Source of the DNA: Lepraria neglecta
Taxonomy: Eukaryota; Ascomycota; Lecanoromycetes; Lecanorales; Stereocaulaceae
Assembly (NCBI GenBank): GCA_033220425.1
Contig: CM065646.1
Location: forward strand, 5,463,501 to 5,527,500
Direction of reading: 5' to 3'
DNA: 64,000 nt
The notes under the pieces were generated by a model, which saw only the letters and a list, made by a program, of their open reading frames with translations, made no database searches and was not told the origin of the DNA. This document shows positions 23,195-33,395 of the stretch, in pieces. Each line of letters opens with the position of its first letter. The first letter of the stretch is position 1. A program made the translations under genes and the position numbers.

Positions 23195-24109
23195 CTAATC
23201 AACATCCTCACCAGCGCCCTTCCTGACCAACCTCACCACAGTCGAAATCTGACTCAACCAAGCACTATGACTACAATCACACTTCTCAACAGTCCACAGC
23301 CTCCCAGATTCCTCCCTCACACCCTCAAGCATCTGCTCCTGCAGCCAGAGAAAAACTCCATTATCCTGCTCGCAAATCAGATACGTGCAAGGAACGAGTC
23401 CACTCTCCCAAGCCACCGAATCGACTGCAGACATGAAGCTCGCTGTGGACTGGTGCTTCATTTGCGCGATCCAGGGTTCGGCTGCTGAGGGGGATACGTC
23501 GTTGTAGAAGATTTCTTTGGGGTTCTTGACGATGAGGTAGTTGGGGTCTTCGGGCTGGTGGTTGGAGAGGTCAGCTAAGATCGGTGGTTGGGAACAAGGC
23601 GTTTATGGTTGAGATGGGGGAGGACCTACGTCAGGGGCAAGATATGGTGGTGGTTCGGGGAACATGCCCATGAGACTTAGGCCTTTCGGGACTAAGAACG
23701 CAGCAATGAATAGGCAATGAATGATGCCGCCTTTCTCGCCTTTCTCCACTCGGGCCGCCATTTCGAGCCCGGATACTGCGTTCGTGCCGGCTATGCCGCC
23801 GTAGGAATGCATGACGAGGATTACTGGTTTGCCGTCTGATACGATCAATGATTCTAGCGCGTTTCGTACGACGGCTGTGTCCTCCAGGTGCGAGCTGACG
23901 GCGTTTCCGGAGCTGGGGAGCTGGACTACGCGGGTTGGGTAGGAGAATTGGGAGAGTTGGGAGCGAACACTGTCCCAGCAGGTGGAGTTGTGCCATGCTC
24001 CTAGAGAGCACTTGTTAGCAAAACAAAAGGTATATAAACTTTTGGATAATAGGTTATTACCATGGACGAAGAGGATGGTGGGTTTTTCGTTCGACTGGGA
24101 CATTGCCAT
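23195..24109 (-). CDS. alpha/beta hydrolase-fold protein
   Basis: Three exons in phase, 24109-24061, 24000-23630 and 23554-23195, encode 259 aa. The splice sites restore the block PTILFVHG-AWHNSTCWDSVR across intron 1, which is typical of a widespread fungal salicylate-esterase/MenH-like hydrolase family (AB_hydrolase_6). The nucleophile elbow is VMHSYGGIAG (Ser in HSYGG). The C-terminal histidine probably lies in CDCSHSAWLS and the acid in YLICEQDN. The oxyanion region is FVHGAWHN. Substrate cannot be deduced. No secretion signal is present, so the enzyme is probably cytosolic. Intron 2 is modelled with acceptor ccaccag at 23556-23555, because the earlier AG would shift the frame. Confidence 0.85.
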
Positions 24110-25157
24110 GGATTTTTGGACTGTTTCAAAGCACAGTTACTGTTTGAAAATTCAGGGTCGGCATCGTTACTTATAGCAGGGAGGTGACAGGGATCAGGAT
24201 CCTATTGTGTCCGTTGATCTAATGCACAGCCTGGGCTGATGGCCTAGCCTGACGGCTTAATTTGGTGGGTTGAGGGCCGGTGATAAGGGTGGTTCGTATG
24301 TTTCTCTTGCTACAGTAAGAACTACCTTAGCGTGTAAATTGGAATAGATAGAATATTGTCGCATCTCGCGAAAGACATGAATTCATTTCCTCTTGACTTA
24401 ACCGGATACATTACAAGAGTTGATCCGTACATATTTTGGGGAAACCGTGTACTTCGAACAAGGTTGTTTACTTTGTAATAAATCTAAGAATCACAGAGGA
24501 TCTCCATGGGTGCCACGAGAGGCGTTGTTGCGCTTGGTGTTGCTGGCTTCTCTCTGTCCAGCCTTCTCACCATGACCGAGTACGACGCGCTTAAACAGCG
24601 AATGTTTGTCCCATAAACAGATGGTAGACACTATTGTAATTCGTTGCTTGATTGCTTTCTATGCGATTTCCAGAAGCCTGTTGCTACTAAGAGCATTCAT
24701 TCAAGCCCTACATCGCTGTAGGTACGGTCCCGGGTCAGTTGCTGCCAGGGACAACTCCAATCAGTTAATACGGGGACTATCAACGACCTCTTGGACGCCG
24801 ACAAATATTTTGGGTCCAGGATTGAGGGGAGCGCTAGCAGGGATATGTTTCTAGCATCGAGGGGAGTGTTGTAATCCGTTGCTTGATTGCTTTCTATGCG
24901 ATAGCCGTTCTTTGTCTGTTTTGGCCATATATGGGGCCCTGGGGGCCCCTATTAGCTAGACATCCTTCCCAGCCTATTGCCACATTGCAACAGACACAAT
25001 AGGTAAAAGGCGGCACTCAAAATTGGTCGATTGTCTACTTTGGAAAAGTACCAATTGCGCATCAACGCTACCACTAGAATAGTTGGAGCCCAGCCCCTTC
25101 GCGTCCTCTTCTCACAAAAACTGAGGCATGCACCAAGAACGAGAGGCTCTGTACAAG
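24110..25157. other. intergenic with a near-identical direct repeat
   Basis: About 1 kb between the divergent hydrolase and DNA glycosylase genes. It carries a direct repeat of about 34 bp (around 24634-24668 and 24868-24902; core cgttgcttgattgctttcta), with one mismatch. At 24933-24949 there is an inverted repeat ggggccc-tggg-type arm pair. No gene is supported. Confidence 0.5.
24634..24902 (+). repeat. direct repeat pair about 235 bp apart
   Basis: Two copies of about 34 bp, sharing cgttgcttgattgctttcta, at about 24634-24668 and 24868-24902 with a single difference (ttcg against tccg). They could be the ends of a small insertion or a local duplication; no element is recognised between them. 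Confidence 0.55.
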
Positions 25158-26108
25158 ATGGATCAGGCGCCTGCTTCGAGCTTCGGCGGTGCGCTTCAGC
25201 AGTACGCCTTCGAGGAGACCCCAAATGGGCGTGTTACGCGGCAATCCTCCAGCATAAAAGACCAACCTTCTCCAACTACTACAGCTTCCCCCAGGGGCAG
25301 ACCACTTCCAAAGGCGCCCTCATCCCAAACCTCCTCACCAGCAACCTCAACCAAGCGAAAAGCCACCAATTCCACCGCCTCTCCCTTCCCAGCCAAAAAG
25401 AAACGCCCATCCTCCTCTTACGCACCACCCTCCAAATACGCCCACCTCACAAACCTCCTCATCGACTCCCTCGCCCCCAACCTCATCTGCGTCTTCATAG
25501 GCGTGAATCCCGGCATCCGCACCGCAACCACCGGCCACGCCTACTCCCACCCCTCCAACCTCTTTTGGAAGCTATGCCACAGCTCAGGCTGCACACCGCG
25601 TCTCTGCAAGCCTGAGGAAGACCACGATCTACCGCACTTGTATGCGCTGGGTCATACGAATATTGTGAAAAGGCCTACGAAGGATGCGTCGGAGTTGAGT
25701 AAAGAGGAGATGGATGAGGGGGTGGAGGTGCTTGAAGAGAAGTGTAGGCGGTGGAGGCCGGAGAGCGTGTGTATTGTGGGCAAGAGTATTTGGGAGAGTT
25801 TGTGGAGGGTTAGACATGGGAGGAAGATTGGGAAGGAGGAGTTTAGGTATGGGTGGCAGGATGAGGGGGAGAATATGGGTGTTGTGAAGGAGGGAGAGGA
25901 CCCTTGGGAGGGAGCGAAGGTGTTTGTGGCTACTACCACCAGTGGGTTGGCGGCGGGGATGAGACCGCATGAAAAGGAAGAGATTTGGAGGGGATTGGGG
26001 GAGTGGGTGAAGAGGAGGAGGGTGGAGAGGGGAATTCCTGATGAAGGTGGTGTGAAGGAGGTGGTTGATGAAGCTGTCGAGGAGGCCGTAGAGGATCGGG
26101 CGGAGTGA
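25158..26108 (+). CDS. MUG/TDG-type mismatch-specific uracil/thymine DNA glycosylase
   Basis: A single exon; start taken at 25158 (MDQAPASSFGGALQQY), with 25128 an in-frame alternative, giving 316 or 326 aa. A disordered Ser/Pro/Lys-rich N-terminus with a basic stretch (AKKKRP) precedes the glycosylase domain. The domain starts at about residue 85 with NLLIDSLAPNLICVFIGVNP and continues GIRTATTGHAYSHPSNLFWK. GVNPG corresponds to the catalytic GINPG motif of the MUG/TDG family, in which the Asn positions the attacking water. A later motif, ATTTSGLAAGM, matches the family's second conserved loop. The enzyme would remove uracil or thymine from G:U and G:T mismatches in base-excision repair. The C-terminus is acidic (EEAVEDRAE). 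Confidence 0.88.
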   Translation: MDQAPASSFGGALQQYAFEETPNGRVTRQSSSIKDQPSPTTTASPRGRPLPKAPSSQTSSPATSTKRKATNSTASPFPAKKKRPSSSYAPPSKYAHLTNLLIDSLAPNLICVFIGVNPGIRTATTGHAYSHPSNLFWKLCHSSGCTPRLCKPEEDHDLPHLYALGHTNIVKRPTKDASELSKEEMDEGVEVLEEKCRRWRPESVCIVGKSIWESLWRVRHGRKIGKEEFRYGWQDEGENMGVVKEGEDPWEGAKVFVATTTSGLAAGMRPHEKEEIWRGLGEWVKRRRVERGIPDEGGVKEVVDEAVEEAVEDRAE

Positions 26109-26760
26109 CGGCTTTGAGCCAAGTCTCCTCTCTCGTTTGACCCACATCCACTGCATCATTGCATTGAAGAAGCAAGCCTTTGCTTCATTGTCTGACTATG
26201 ATGGCAAAAAGCAAGCCATGGTGGGAAGAATTCTTTCTAGTCTCTCATATAGCGTCATCTCCAGCTATATCATTGCAGCTACGTTTCGTCACGCGAGCCC
26301 TTCTCGGTAGATATTGTTCACGAAGCTAGATACTGCTTCATTACATGCTGCGTGGCAAACTGCAGATTCAGCATGCTTGATCACTCTCTTATGAAGCCAC
26401 GCTGCGCCCTGGAAAACATCTGGGCCTTGATCCTTCACGGGCAGAATCTGTAGAGAAGACCTAGGCTTCATAGGTCGTTTCCAGCTCCTACTACGTGAAC
26501 TCTCAAAAATGAAGGACTTTCACAAGCATCATTCTGCGATTTTCTCCAGCTTCACGCTTCCCAAAGATCTTCCATTTGGCATTGGTCAGAATATAAACCA
26601 CCGACTTCTCCCTTCCAACAACATCTTCTTCCACTAAGTACCACAGCATCCTCTACCTTCAACACCAATAGCGCTCTTCTATGTTCTTTCTATCCTTGCT
26701 TCATACATACATATATATATAAGCCATCAGAAACATTTCGAATCAGCCGTTAAACCCGGC
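26109..26760. other. intergenic / promoter
   Basis: No gene seen. The last 250 bp are pyrimidine-rich with a tacatacatatatatata tract near 26705, compatible with a promoter for the small locus at 26761. Confidence 0.45.
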
Positions 26761-27101
26761 ATGACCTCGTTTCTTATCGTGGCGGCAAACTTCGTCGAAC
26801 TGAAACTCGCATTCAAACTGTATCTAAAGGCAATTTTCCAGGATCCGATCGCTCTAGCAATGGAACTTCGGACTTGAAGACTCCGATTGGGCTTCAACAT
26901 GAGGAAGTTAATCCCATACGTCTACTTGATTCCTCACGCTCTACACAATCCACCAAAACATTTTCTTACTCTCCCGGTACGTTGACTCTGAACTGTCTTT
27001 CACTGAAGTTCTATGCTGATCGTCTTTTTATAGCGCTACGAAGCAATGAAGGCAACTCCAAACACCCTGACTCCATGTCCAGCGTCAACGCCATCGCTTA
27101 A
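26761..27101 (+). pseudogene. small two-exon gene, frame broken in a T run
   Basis: The ATG at 26761 opens MTSF. One base later in a different frame there is a long plausible coding stretch, YRGGKLRRTETRIQTVSKGN, then TPIGLQHEEVNPIRLLDSSR and STQSTKTFSYSP. That stretch runs into a gtacgt intron (donor 26980, acceptor tttatag ending 27033) and ends ALRSNEGNSKHPDSMSSVNA-stop at 27101. Adding a single T to the ttt at 26770-26772 would join ATG and downstream frame to MTSFSYRGGK. The protein would be about 100 aa, basic and Ser/Thr-rich. It vaguely resembles small fungal proteins with a TPIGLQ-type motif, but I cannot name it. Confidence 0.45.
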
Positions 27102-29891
27102 CCTTTTGCCTCTTTCAGCTTTGCACATGTACTCAACTATTTCGCGTTGTATGTAACACAGACAGACAACGAGGGGCTGGATACCCGCCAGGATCAAAGC
27201 TGGCTGTTGATGGCTCCGCGTATACAGTCTTATCGTCTCCGACTTGCACAGGACAATGCCGGCCAACGGCAAAAATTTCCGGAAGGGACACGGCATTATC
27301 GTTGAGTATCGGATCATACAAGACGAGAAGGGGCCTAAGAGGTACGGGCGTCAAGGCAGGCAACTCTCCATGGAAGTCATGAAATACGGTTCGGCAGTAA
27401 TTTAGAGTGAGTCGTACTAGCGGACGATCACCAGCAAATACGCCAGCGATACAATACAAGGTCCAAACGAGGAAGCCACTCTCTATAAGGACTTGTGAAA
27501 TCACATAATATTTCATGTGGATACAATATCCAATCCGCTAGGCAAAGACGAGCAGTCCAAACCAGAAGAATAAACAGCGTGGTGTAGGCCTTACCCGCTC
27601 CTGACGGTATACCGGATGCTCTGACATGCTCGTTCCTCCTCCTGGCTGCTCCATCTTCCATACAACTGCAACATCCTTCGCTCTGCTAATGTACAGCATG
27701 AATAGAGTTGCAGTGTCAGTACCTAAAAATTTCAATAGTCTCGTCTTATTGCCAACCAAACCTCCCTCCATACTCAGCGTCAAGGATGGGGTTCGCAGAT
27801 CGTTAGAAATCAGCAATTATAGCATGTGCCCAGGGAGGAAGACTCCCGCTGAGCGATCTCGAACCTATTATGATATATAGGCTTTACTATCAAATGATTT
27901 GCCTTTCTCTTTCAACTTCAAAAGTACATCCAAAAATCGGTATACTGGGCTATTGGAGCCCTCGACAATTCCATATCCACGATCCATACTTCGTCAAAGT
28001 CAAGAATGGCACTCTGTCTGCAAGGAGTGTAACCATGACTTCGACTTGAACTCAAGCATATATGAAAAGAAGACGTGGCTAGTGGAATGGTGGGGACATC
28101 TAAGTGATACTTGGCTTCTTGCTTGGGTCACGCGGTCACGGCGAGAGGCTAATGAATGCGCGTGGATGATGTCTACTGCCGTGAGTGTTCGTCACAAAAT
28201 GCGTTTTGGCCTTCTCGAAAACCCTCATCACTTTCTTTCGGATTACGCGATTACATAAATACATATTTTCTTTACTCAAATCCAAGTGGAGCATGCAACC
28301 AAGGAAGTCGTTATGTGGGACCTTGATGAGCCATGCTTCAAAAGAATTTTGAGAGGGCTTAGCCTCCCCCGCTTATGCGACTCCTTGTTGCGCAACGAGA
28401 TCGCCGCCCCCACGTTCATGACCGGCATGTACATGGACGTTGAGGTGCGCCGGGCCCCGCCACCACAGCAAGGACGGCCAAGAGGCGCATCAACACAAGA
28501 AGCTGGATGTCACATAAAGAACGTTCAAGGGAGCGATCGACCAGTTCGTGAGCGGTTTTCAATCCGCTGACCGAAGGAATGACGTCGTCAGGTTTGAAGG
28601 GGACGGTGAGAGGAGGGTGTGGCAGCACTTGGTCGATCTCCAGAAATTTGGATCTGGTACTTCCTGGTAGCAGTCGAGTCATGTGGATTAAGAAGGACGA
28701 AGAAGAGGATGCCACGCCAAACCTCTCACCAGCTGCCCATGAGAGGGTACGTGAAGACTGCTAAGCAGTGATGTAGCGAGCTGACAGTGACGGGATATCT
28801 GGGTTCAAGTGAATCGATACATGTATGGAAAGAACTGGGGCCTGAGACTGCGAGTTGGTTGACTAGATGGTGCACTGCCAAACATGCTAACATAGCATAC
28901 AGGAGCCTGGCAAGAAGACTTTGGCGACAGCGCATACGCAGATATTGGGGCTCTCGTATCATGGAGTCAAGACCAAGAATTACAGAGTCTACTTTGGTCG
29001 ATAAGCGACCCCAGCCCTGAGCAGCGGTCGACTTCTTCTGAACTTGGATTTATCGACAGTCTTCCTCAAAGGGGACACCGCGCTCGATTTGGAAAAGCCC
29101 GTGCGTCGCTTTCATTCTCTTACCAAGCCGAAAGGCTATAAGCTGGGCGACCATGTAGGCTAGAAAGAACCTGGAAATGGTTATACACGGTCTTTGCGGC
29201 CTGGCACCATGGCCGGTGCATTCCCGCCTCAGGTAAACATTCGCTCTCGGATTGAACCAAGCTCATCGACCTATCTACCGTTTGAAAGCTTGACTAAAGC
29301 AAGTCGAGTGGTCGTGGATCTTCACGAATGACACCATGGATATAGCACCAGGCCCATCTTTAAAGAAGAACTAGAGCTTCTAGGTGACAACTTGTACATC
29401 CTCGCGGATGAGATTGGCTTTCGTCAGAAGCTTCTATCCTCCTCTATCTCAGACCCTCATCCGTCGTCACTATCCATCACCACAGTAATCATGGAGCAAC
29501 GCAAGATCAACGACTCTGAAGGGATCGATCATAGCCCTCGCGGATGAGATTTACTCTGCTCGTGGAGCCCGCACGATGAATGAAAGGCGTCATTCCCATA
29601 TCACTAAGGAAGATGCTCAGGAGTTGTTCAATTCTTTCGATGAGGACATTATCTGGTATACCAGCCACTTTCGTGCGGGTCATATGCGAAAGGACCTCTA
29701 GACCTCAACTTGTTTAGCTTTTGAGCCATAGATCACAATATTGGATACAAAATAAGTCATTACCAGATGTGCCAATCAATAGATCTAGTGGAAGTGTTAG
29801 AAGAGTTCGACACAAGTGTGAACAATGAATATGCAAAACCAATGAGTCAATCCCTGTCCGAGGTTCTCGGAATTCGACTACAATTCAATAC
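27102..29891. other. 2.8-kb accessory stretch without a clear gene
   Basis: Several open frames of 60-130 codons exist on both strands (for example 27133-27516 minus with hydrophobic stretches, and 27899-28258 plus with Trp-rich sequence), but none connects to neighbours with sound splice phase or shows a family motif. It may contain decayed genes. A duplicated fragment with ctcgcggatgagat occurs at 29400-29413 and 29538-29551. Confidence 0.4.
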
Positions 29892-30053
29892 ATGCCAATC
29901 TTCACCCTCGTCGTCTTGGTGTTTTTCCCAGCTATGGTCAGGGCAAGGTGGGCACCTGAAATATCGGGACTCGTTGCTCGCACTCTGGGCAATAACCAGC
30001 CACCCCCACCAACGCGCAGTTCGACCTCCCTGACGTTACGCCTTGAACTTTGA
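29892..30053 (+). CDS. possible small secreted peptide, 53 aa
   Basis: ATG at 29892 to TGA at 30051-30053. The first 18 residues (MPIFTLVVLVFFPAMVRA) form a convincing hydrophobic signal-peptide-like stretch with an Ala at the likely cleavage point. The remainder is RWAPEISGLVARTLGNNQPP and a Ser/Thr tail. No cysteines and no recognised family. A chance ORF of this length is possible; only the signal-like start argues for a gene. Confidence 0.25.
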   Translation: MPIFTLVVLVFFPAMVRARWAPEISGLVARTLGNNQPPPPTRSSTSLTLRLEL

Positions 30054-31640
30054 TTGTGTATATTTCGCACCTTCCAACATGGCGTCAAGTATTGCTGCTT
30101 CCAGCTCTTTGCAAGCCAATCTTTTGGACATAAAAACTTCGCCAGTCAAACGGCATCACCAGCATCCATCATTTCTGAGCTCATTGACAGCTCACTGAAT
30201 CATCCGTTCACAATGTCGCTAAGGGCATATCCTCTTCCAAAAGGAGTAAGTGGAGTTTTCTGGCAGCCTAGTTCGAATATGTGCTAGATTTGAACGGCAA
30301 GGAGCCGGAAATAGAGACTTGAACAGGGGAGAGGAGTCTCGAACGTGCCAAAGTTGCGGTGCAGGCCCATTTTGTTTCGTCATCTGCTAGGGGCCTTACA
30401 GGGGTCCTAACTCTCGCATGCCAATTGACTCCAAATCATCAGTAAGCGCTGTGGAATCATTACGATTACGCACGACAGGGAAAGCTCATCGCTGATGTCT
30501 AGTTCGGAGCAATATTGAATACCCAAGGTGATCGAATTGATTATGAGGGTTTGAATTTGATTGCTACAAGGACTTGTCCCGATCTTCTCTCAAGTCTCAA
30601 GGGAGCTAGCCCTGGTTTCCTTGGAGCCTTACTATGACCCAGCGCGAAGACGACTACCTTGTCTGATGAAGATATAGAATAGTCATGAAGAGAGGCAACA
30701 CACCGCTCCAATGGACTATGCAATGAGGTGGTGAGGTGTGTGTATCCAAGCCCTTTGGCCTGATGAAGCTCTTGGGCGTTTAGAATAGAATAATTTGTTC
30801 ATGAAGAGGGTTGTGATACTCTTCCAGCGCTCGAACCATTATTGGTATTCCCTATCAGTGTCAGCAATCTCTAAATTGATACGTGCACTACCAACGCAAC
30901 CGAATCTACTCTCCAACACGAACGCCATGGCTATGGCAGTCCCTTGCCTTATTCGGGTACCATCGCATCATCTACTACAATTCTCAGGATGGGGCCAGGC
31001 GAGCCGGAAAACCCATTGTCTGTTGGAGATGCAAGAAAAGATCGTACTGGGTAAGACTTTCAAGAGCAAAACAGCAAGTGCTTGCGAGATCCTCGTTGTC
31101 TCTAACATACTACCTGCTAGCCGTCAGAATGATATGGCCACTCTAACATCTCCATTTCAGCAAGTACAGATCGCTGGTCCTTTGACTCCTATGGCTGGCC
31201 AGCCCGGGCCATGCTACTGTCCATACTGCCACGAGGAGAGGAATGAGGACATGGCTCGCGAAATTTGACATGCTGCTAGATCACAAGACCACTCGGGTTT
31301 GCAGCCCTCTGTCGCATAAAGCAGGCTCTAGCTTGCAGAAGAAGGCAATGGAACGATACAATTGGGGAGGGTGGTACATATATAACAGTCTCGAGAGACG
31401 GACTCTTGCGGCTGCAGAGCATTAAAACACACATCACGCGCTTCATTACCATCCATGTTAATCTTGTCAAATTGCTGCTTCAATTAAGAGCAAGAAGATC
31501 AGTCTCGTTCGCTAGAGTCGCTACTTGCAACAGAACAGCATTATCCCTACTCGTCTGCTTCCTCATTCTGGCAAGCTCGCATCTGAAGGAGCAGTCATAA
31601 CTCTTCCAAGAGCGACTTATCATGCCACTCTCAATATCTC
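30054..31640. other. 1.6-kb accessory stretch left of the retroelement
   Basis: No supported gene. The last 130 bp before the LTR (about 31515-31645) are similar to 36300-36430, indicating a repeated host sequence into which the retroelement inserted. Confidence 0.45.
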
Positions 31641-31645
31641 AACGT

Positions 31646-31758
31646 TGCTAGGAAACCGGCGCTTGCTTAGCTAAGCACAAAAAAACCTTAGTAGCACTTC
31701 TCAGTTACAACCCACCACAAATCAGTCCAAATTGCGTTGGTGTAGTGTTTCTTCTTCA
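31646..31758 (+). repeat. left LTR
   Basis: 113 bp, about 25 bp shorter than the right LTR because of indels (the right copy has ctagaaaattcaaccaagtg and gtaata extra). Shared blocks include cttagtagcacttctcag and aatcagtccaaattgcgttg. Confidence 0.8.
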
Positions 31759-31776
31759 GCTGGGGGCTCAGCAAGC

Positions 31777-33159
31777 ATGAATAACGATACCTCCGACCAA
31801 GACTCTACTACGACTACTACCGCTAAGCCTCCGAAGAAGAAGACGAAGGCTACCTTGCTTGGATTTAACGCCGGCAGCGGGCTTGGAACAGCTACCCCGA
31901 AAATCCAAGCAGAGAAGCACCAGGAGGTAGCACCTCACACTTCAAAGATTACGACGAAGTCGATCTTCATGCCTAAGCACCTCCCGACATTTCAAACTAC
32001 CTTAGACACTCAAGTCGATCTACCCCTTACCGTTAATGCCGGGCACGGCAAAGCCTTCTTGCTACACACACAATACAACCTGCAGATGAGGCATACATCC
32101 CTCTGGAACCACCTCGGAAGTATGGTCGAAAAGATTGCGAAGGATTGCTCCGATGAGACCTTTGAGACTGCCAAGCTCGAGATGATGCGTGGATCAGCGG
32201 GCCTGGGTTTTTTTCAGGCGCTCTTCCCTACGTTGGTAAATCAATACGGTGCTCTAAAGCACCGACCAGCAGCAGAGAAACCACTGGCCGTCAACGGTTA
32301 GAAGGCCTTCCTAAATCTAGTCATCAACAACGCCACCAAACTATTACAAACCGAACAATCGAAGCAACCAGCCACGACCCAACCAACTACCAGCGCCATG
32401 GTCAGCCAGCTGCTTGTCATTAGCCCACGACCTACCATCACTCTCAAAGACCACGTAGAGCAACTACAGCAGTATACGGCACCCTTTGTGACCCTCGCAG
32501 AGAACATTCGACGAGAGTTGACAACCTTTGGCATCACTGTCACCAAAGTAGCCGACCAAGCAGCAGCTGACCAGATCAAAATCCAAGCAATCGCAGCTCA
32601 CCTCTATCAACTCCTGGGGTACCGCCCATCCACCCTCCTTAATGCATTCGAGACTAGCTTCACAGACGACGGCCAAGCTGAAGTAGATCTCAAGATAAAA
32701 GGTGAAGCAGAGGACGAACTCATGGGGGGTACGGAAGAGGATGGGAAAGTACAGGCGCCAGAGAAGACCCAGCTACGGTCACTACCTGACCTATTCATGG
32801 GAGCAGTCGGCGATTGGGCCCATGCCTGCCGATGCCTAACCTGCGAACCAGACGTCGATCGAAACCTGGTCAACGAGGCAATAGAAAAGCTAAAGAAGGA
32901 AGAGATACAAGCGCTCAAGGAAGATGTGAAAAATCATATGATCAAGCGGTTTCATGAAGACTACTTCGACGAAGCACAGCAACAAGCACGGAAGGAAGCT
33001 AGCGACGAAGGAAAGACCGCAGAAGGTCAGGCGTCATTGGCTAAGCTCAGAAATGAAATCCGCGAGGAACTCCGAGCGGGGATCGAGGCAGAGCACCTCC
33101 CTATCCTCAGGAAACAGGCAAAGGAAGAGCTGTTGGCTCAGATGGCCAAGCTAAAGTGA
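31777..33159 (+). pseudogene. ORF of the LTR element, interrupted by one amber codon
   Basis: A single frame of 461 codons from ATG 31777 to TGA 33157-33159 is broken only by TAG at 32299-32301. Both sides read as natural coding sequence. The N-terminus is Thr/Lys-rich (TTTTTAKPPKKKTKATLLGF). The centre has QMRHTSLWNHLGSMVEKIAK. After the stop come KAFLNLVINNATKLLQTEQS and DHVEQLQQYTAPFVTLAENI. The last 100 residues are strongly charged and helical, likely a coiled coil (LNRK/E-rich; NEIREELRAGIEAEHLPILR). There is no CCHC zinc knuckle, no protease DSG/DTG motif and no RT motif. It may be a divergent Gag-like structural protein, or a gene unrelated to gag. Stop readthrough, as in some gag-pol genes, is an alternative to inactivation. 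Confidence 0.6.
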
Positions 33160-33194
33160 TAACGATGAAGCAGGCACATAACGACGATGTTCTC

Positions 33195-33216
33195 TGGATG
33201 GATGGATGGATGGATG
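33195..33216 (+). repeat. tgga microsatellite
   Basis: Five and a half tgga units just downstream of the retroelement ORF. Confidence 0.9.
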
Positions 33217-33253
33217 CTTCGGGGTCGAAGCTAATTTGCTTCAAGGGGAGAGC

Positions 33254-33391
33254 TGTTAGGAGGAAACCGGCGCTTGCTTAGCTAAGCACAAAAAAACCTT
33301 AGTAGCACTTCTCAGCTAGAAAATTCAACCAAGTGCAACCCACCAAAAATCAGTCCAAATTGCGTTGGTGTAGAGTAATATTTCTTCTTCA
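33254..33391 (+). repeat. right LTR
   Basis: 138 bp beginning TGTTAGGAGGAAACC and ending TTCTTCTTCA, preceded by the polypurine tract. It differs from the left LTR by several substitutions and indels, so insertion is not recent. Confidence 0.8.
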
Positions 33392-33395
33392 ACGT

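Larger units (their letters stand above)
31646..33391 (+). mobile_element. short non-autonomous LTR retroelement with one unknown ORF
   Basis: A 1.75-kb unit bounded by direct repeats of 113 bp (31646-31758) and 138 bp (33254-33391). The repeats start TGCTAGG/TGTTAGG and end CA, as LTRs do. The core ggaaaccggcgcttgcttag is identical in both. A purine-rich tract aaggggagag (33243-33252) precedes the right copy directly, as expected for a polypurine tract. A tgg follows the left copy after two bases, as expected for a primer-binding site. The flanks share ACGT (31642-31645 and 33392-33395), a likely target-site duplication. The interior encodes one ORF and no protease, reverse transcriptase or integrase. 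The element would depend on enzymes supplied in trans. Confidence 0.8.

Noticed and set aside
23461-23490. Apparent frameshift in the last exon of the alpha/beta hydrolase
   Set aside because: Recounting the C run shows five bases; with the acceptor at 23556-23555 the frame is continuous.
27133-27816. Hydrophobic minus-strand open frames that could be a membrane protein
   Set aside because: Frames do not join through splice sites in phase and no family motif was found.
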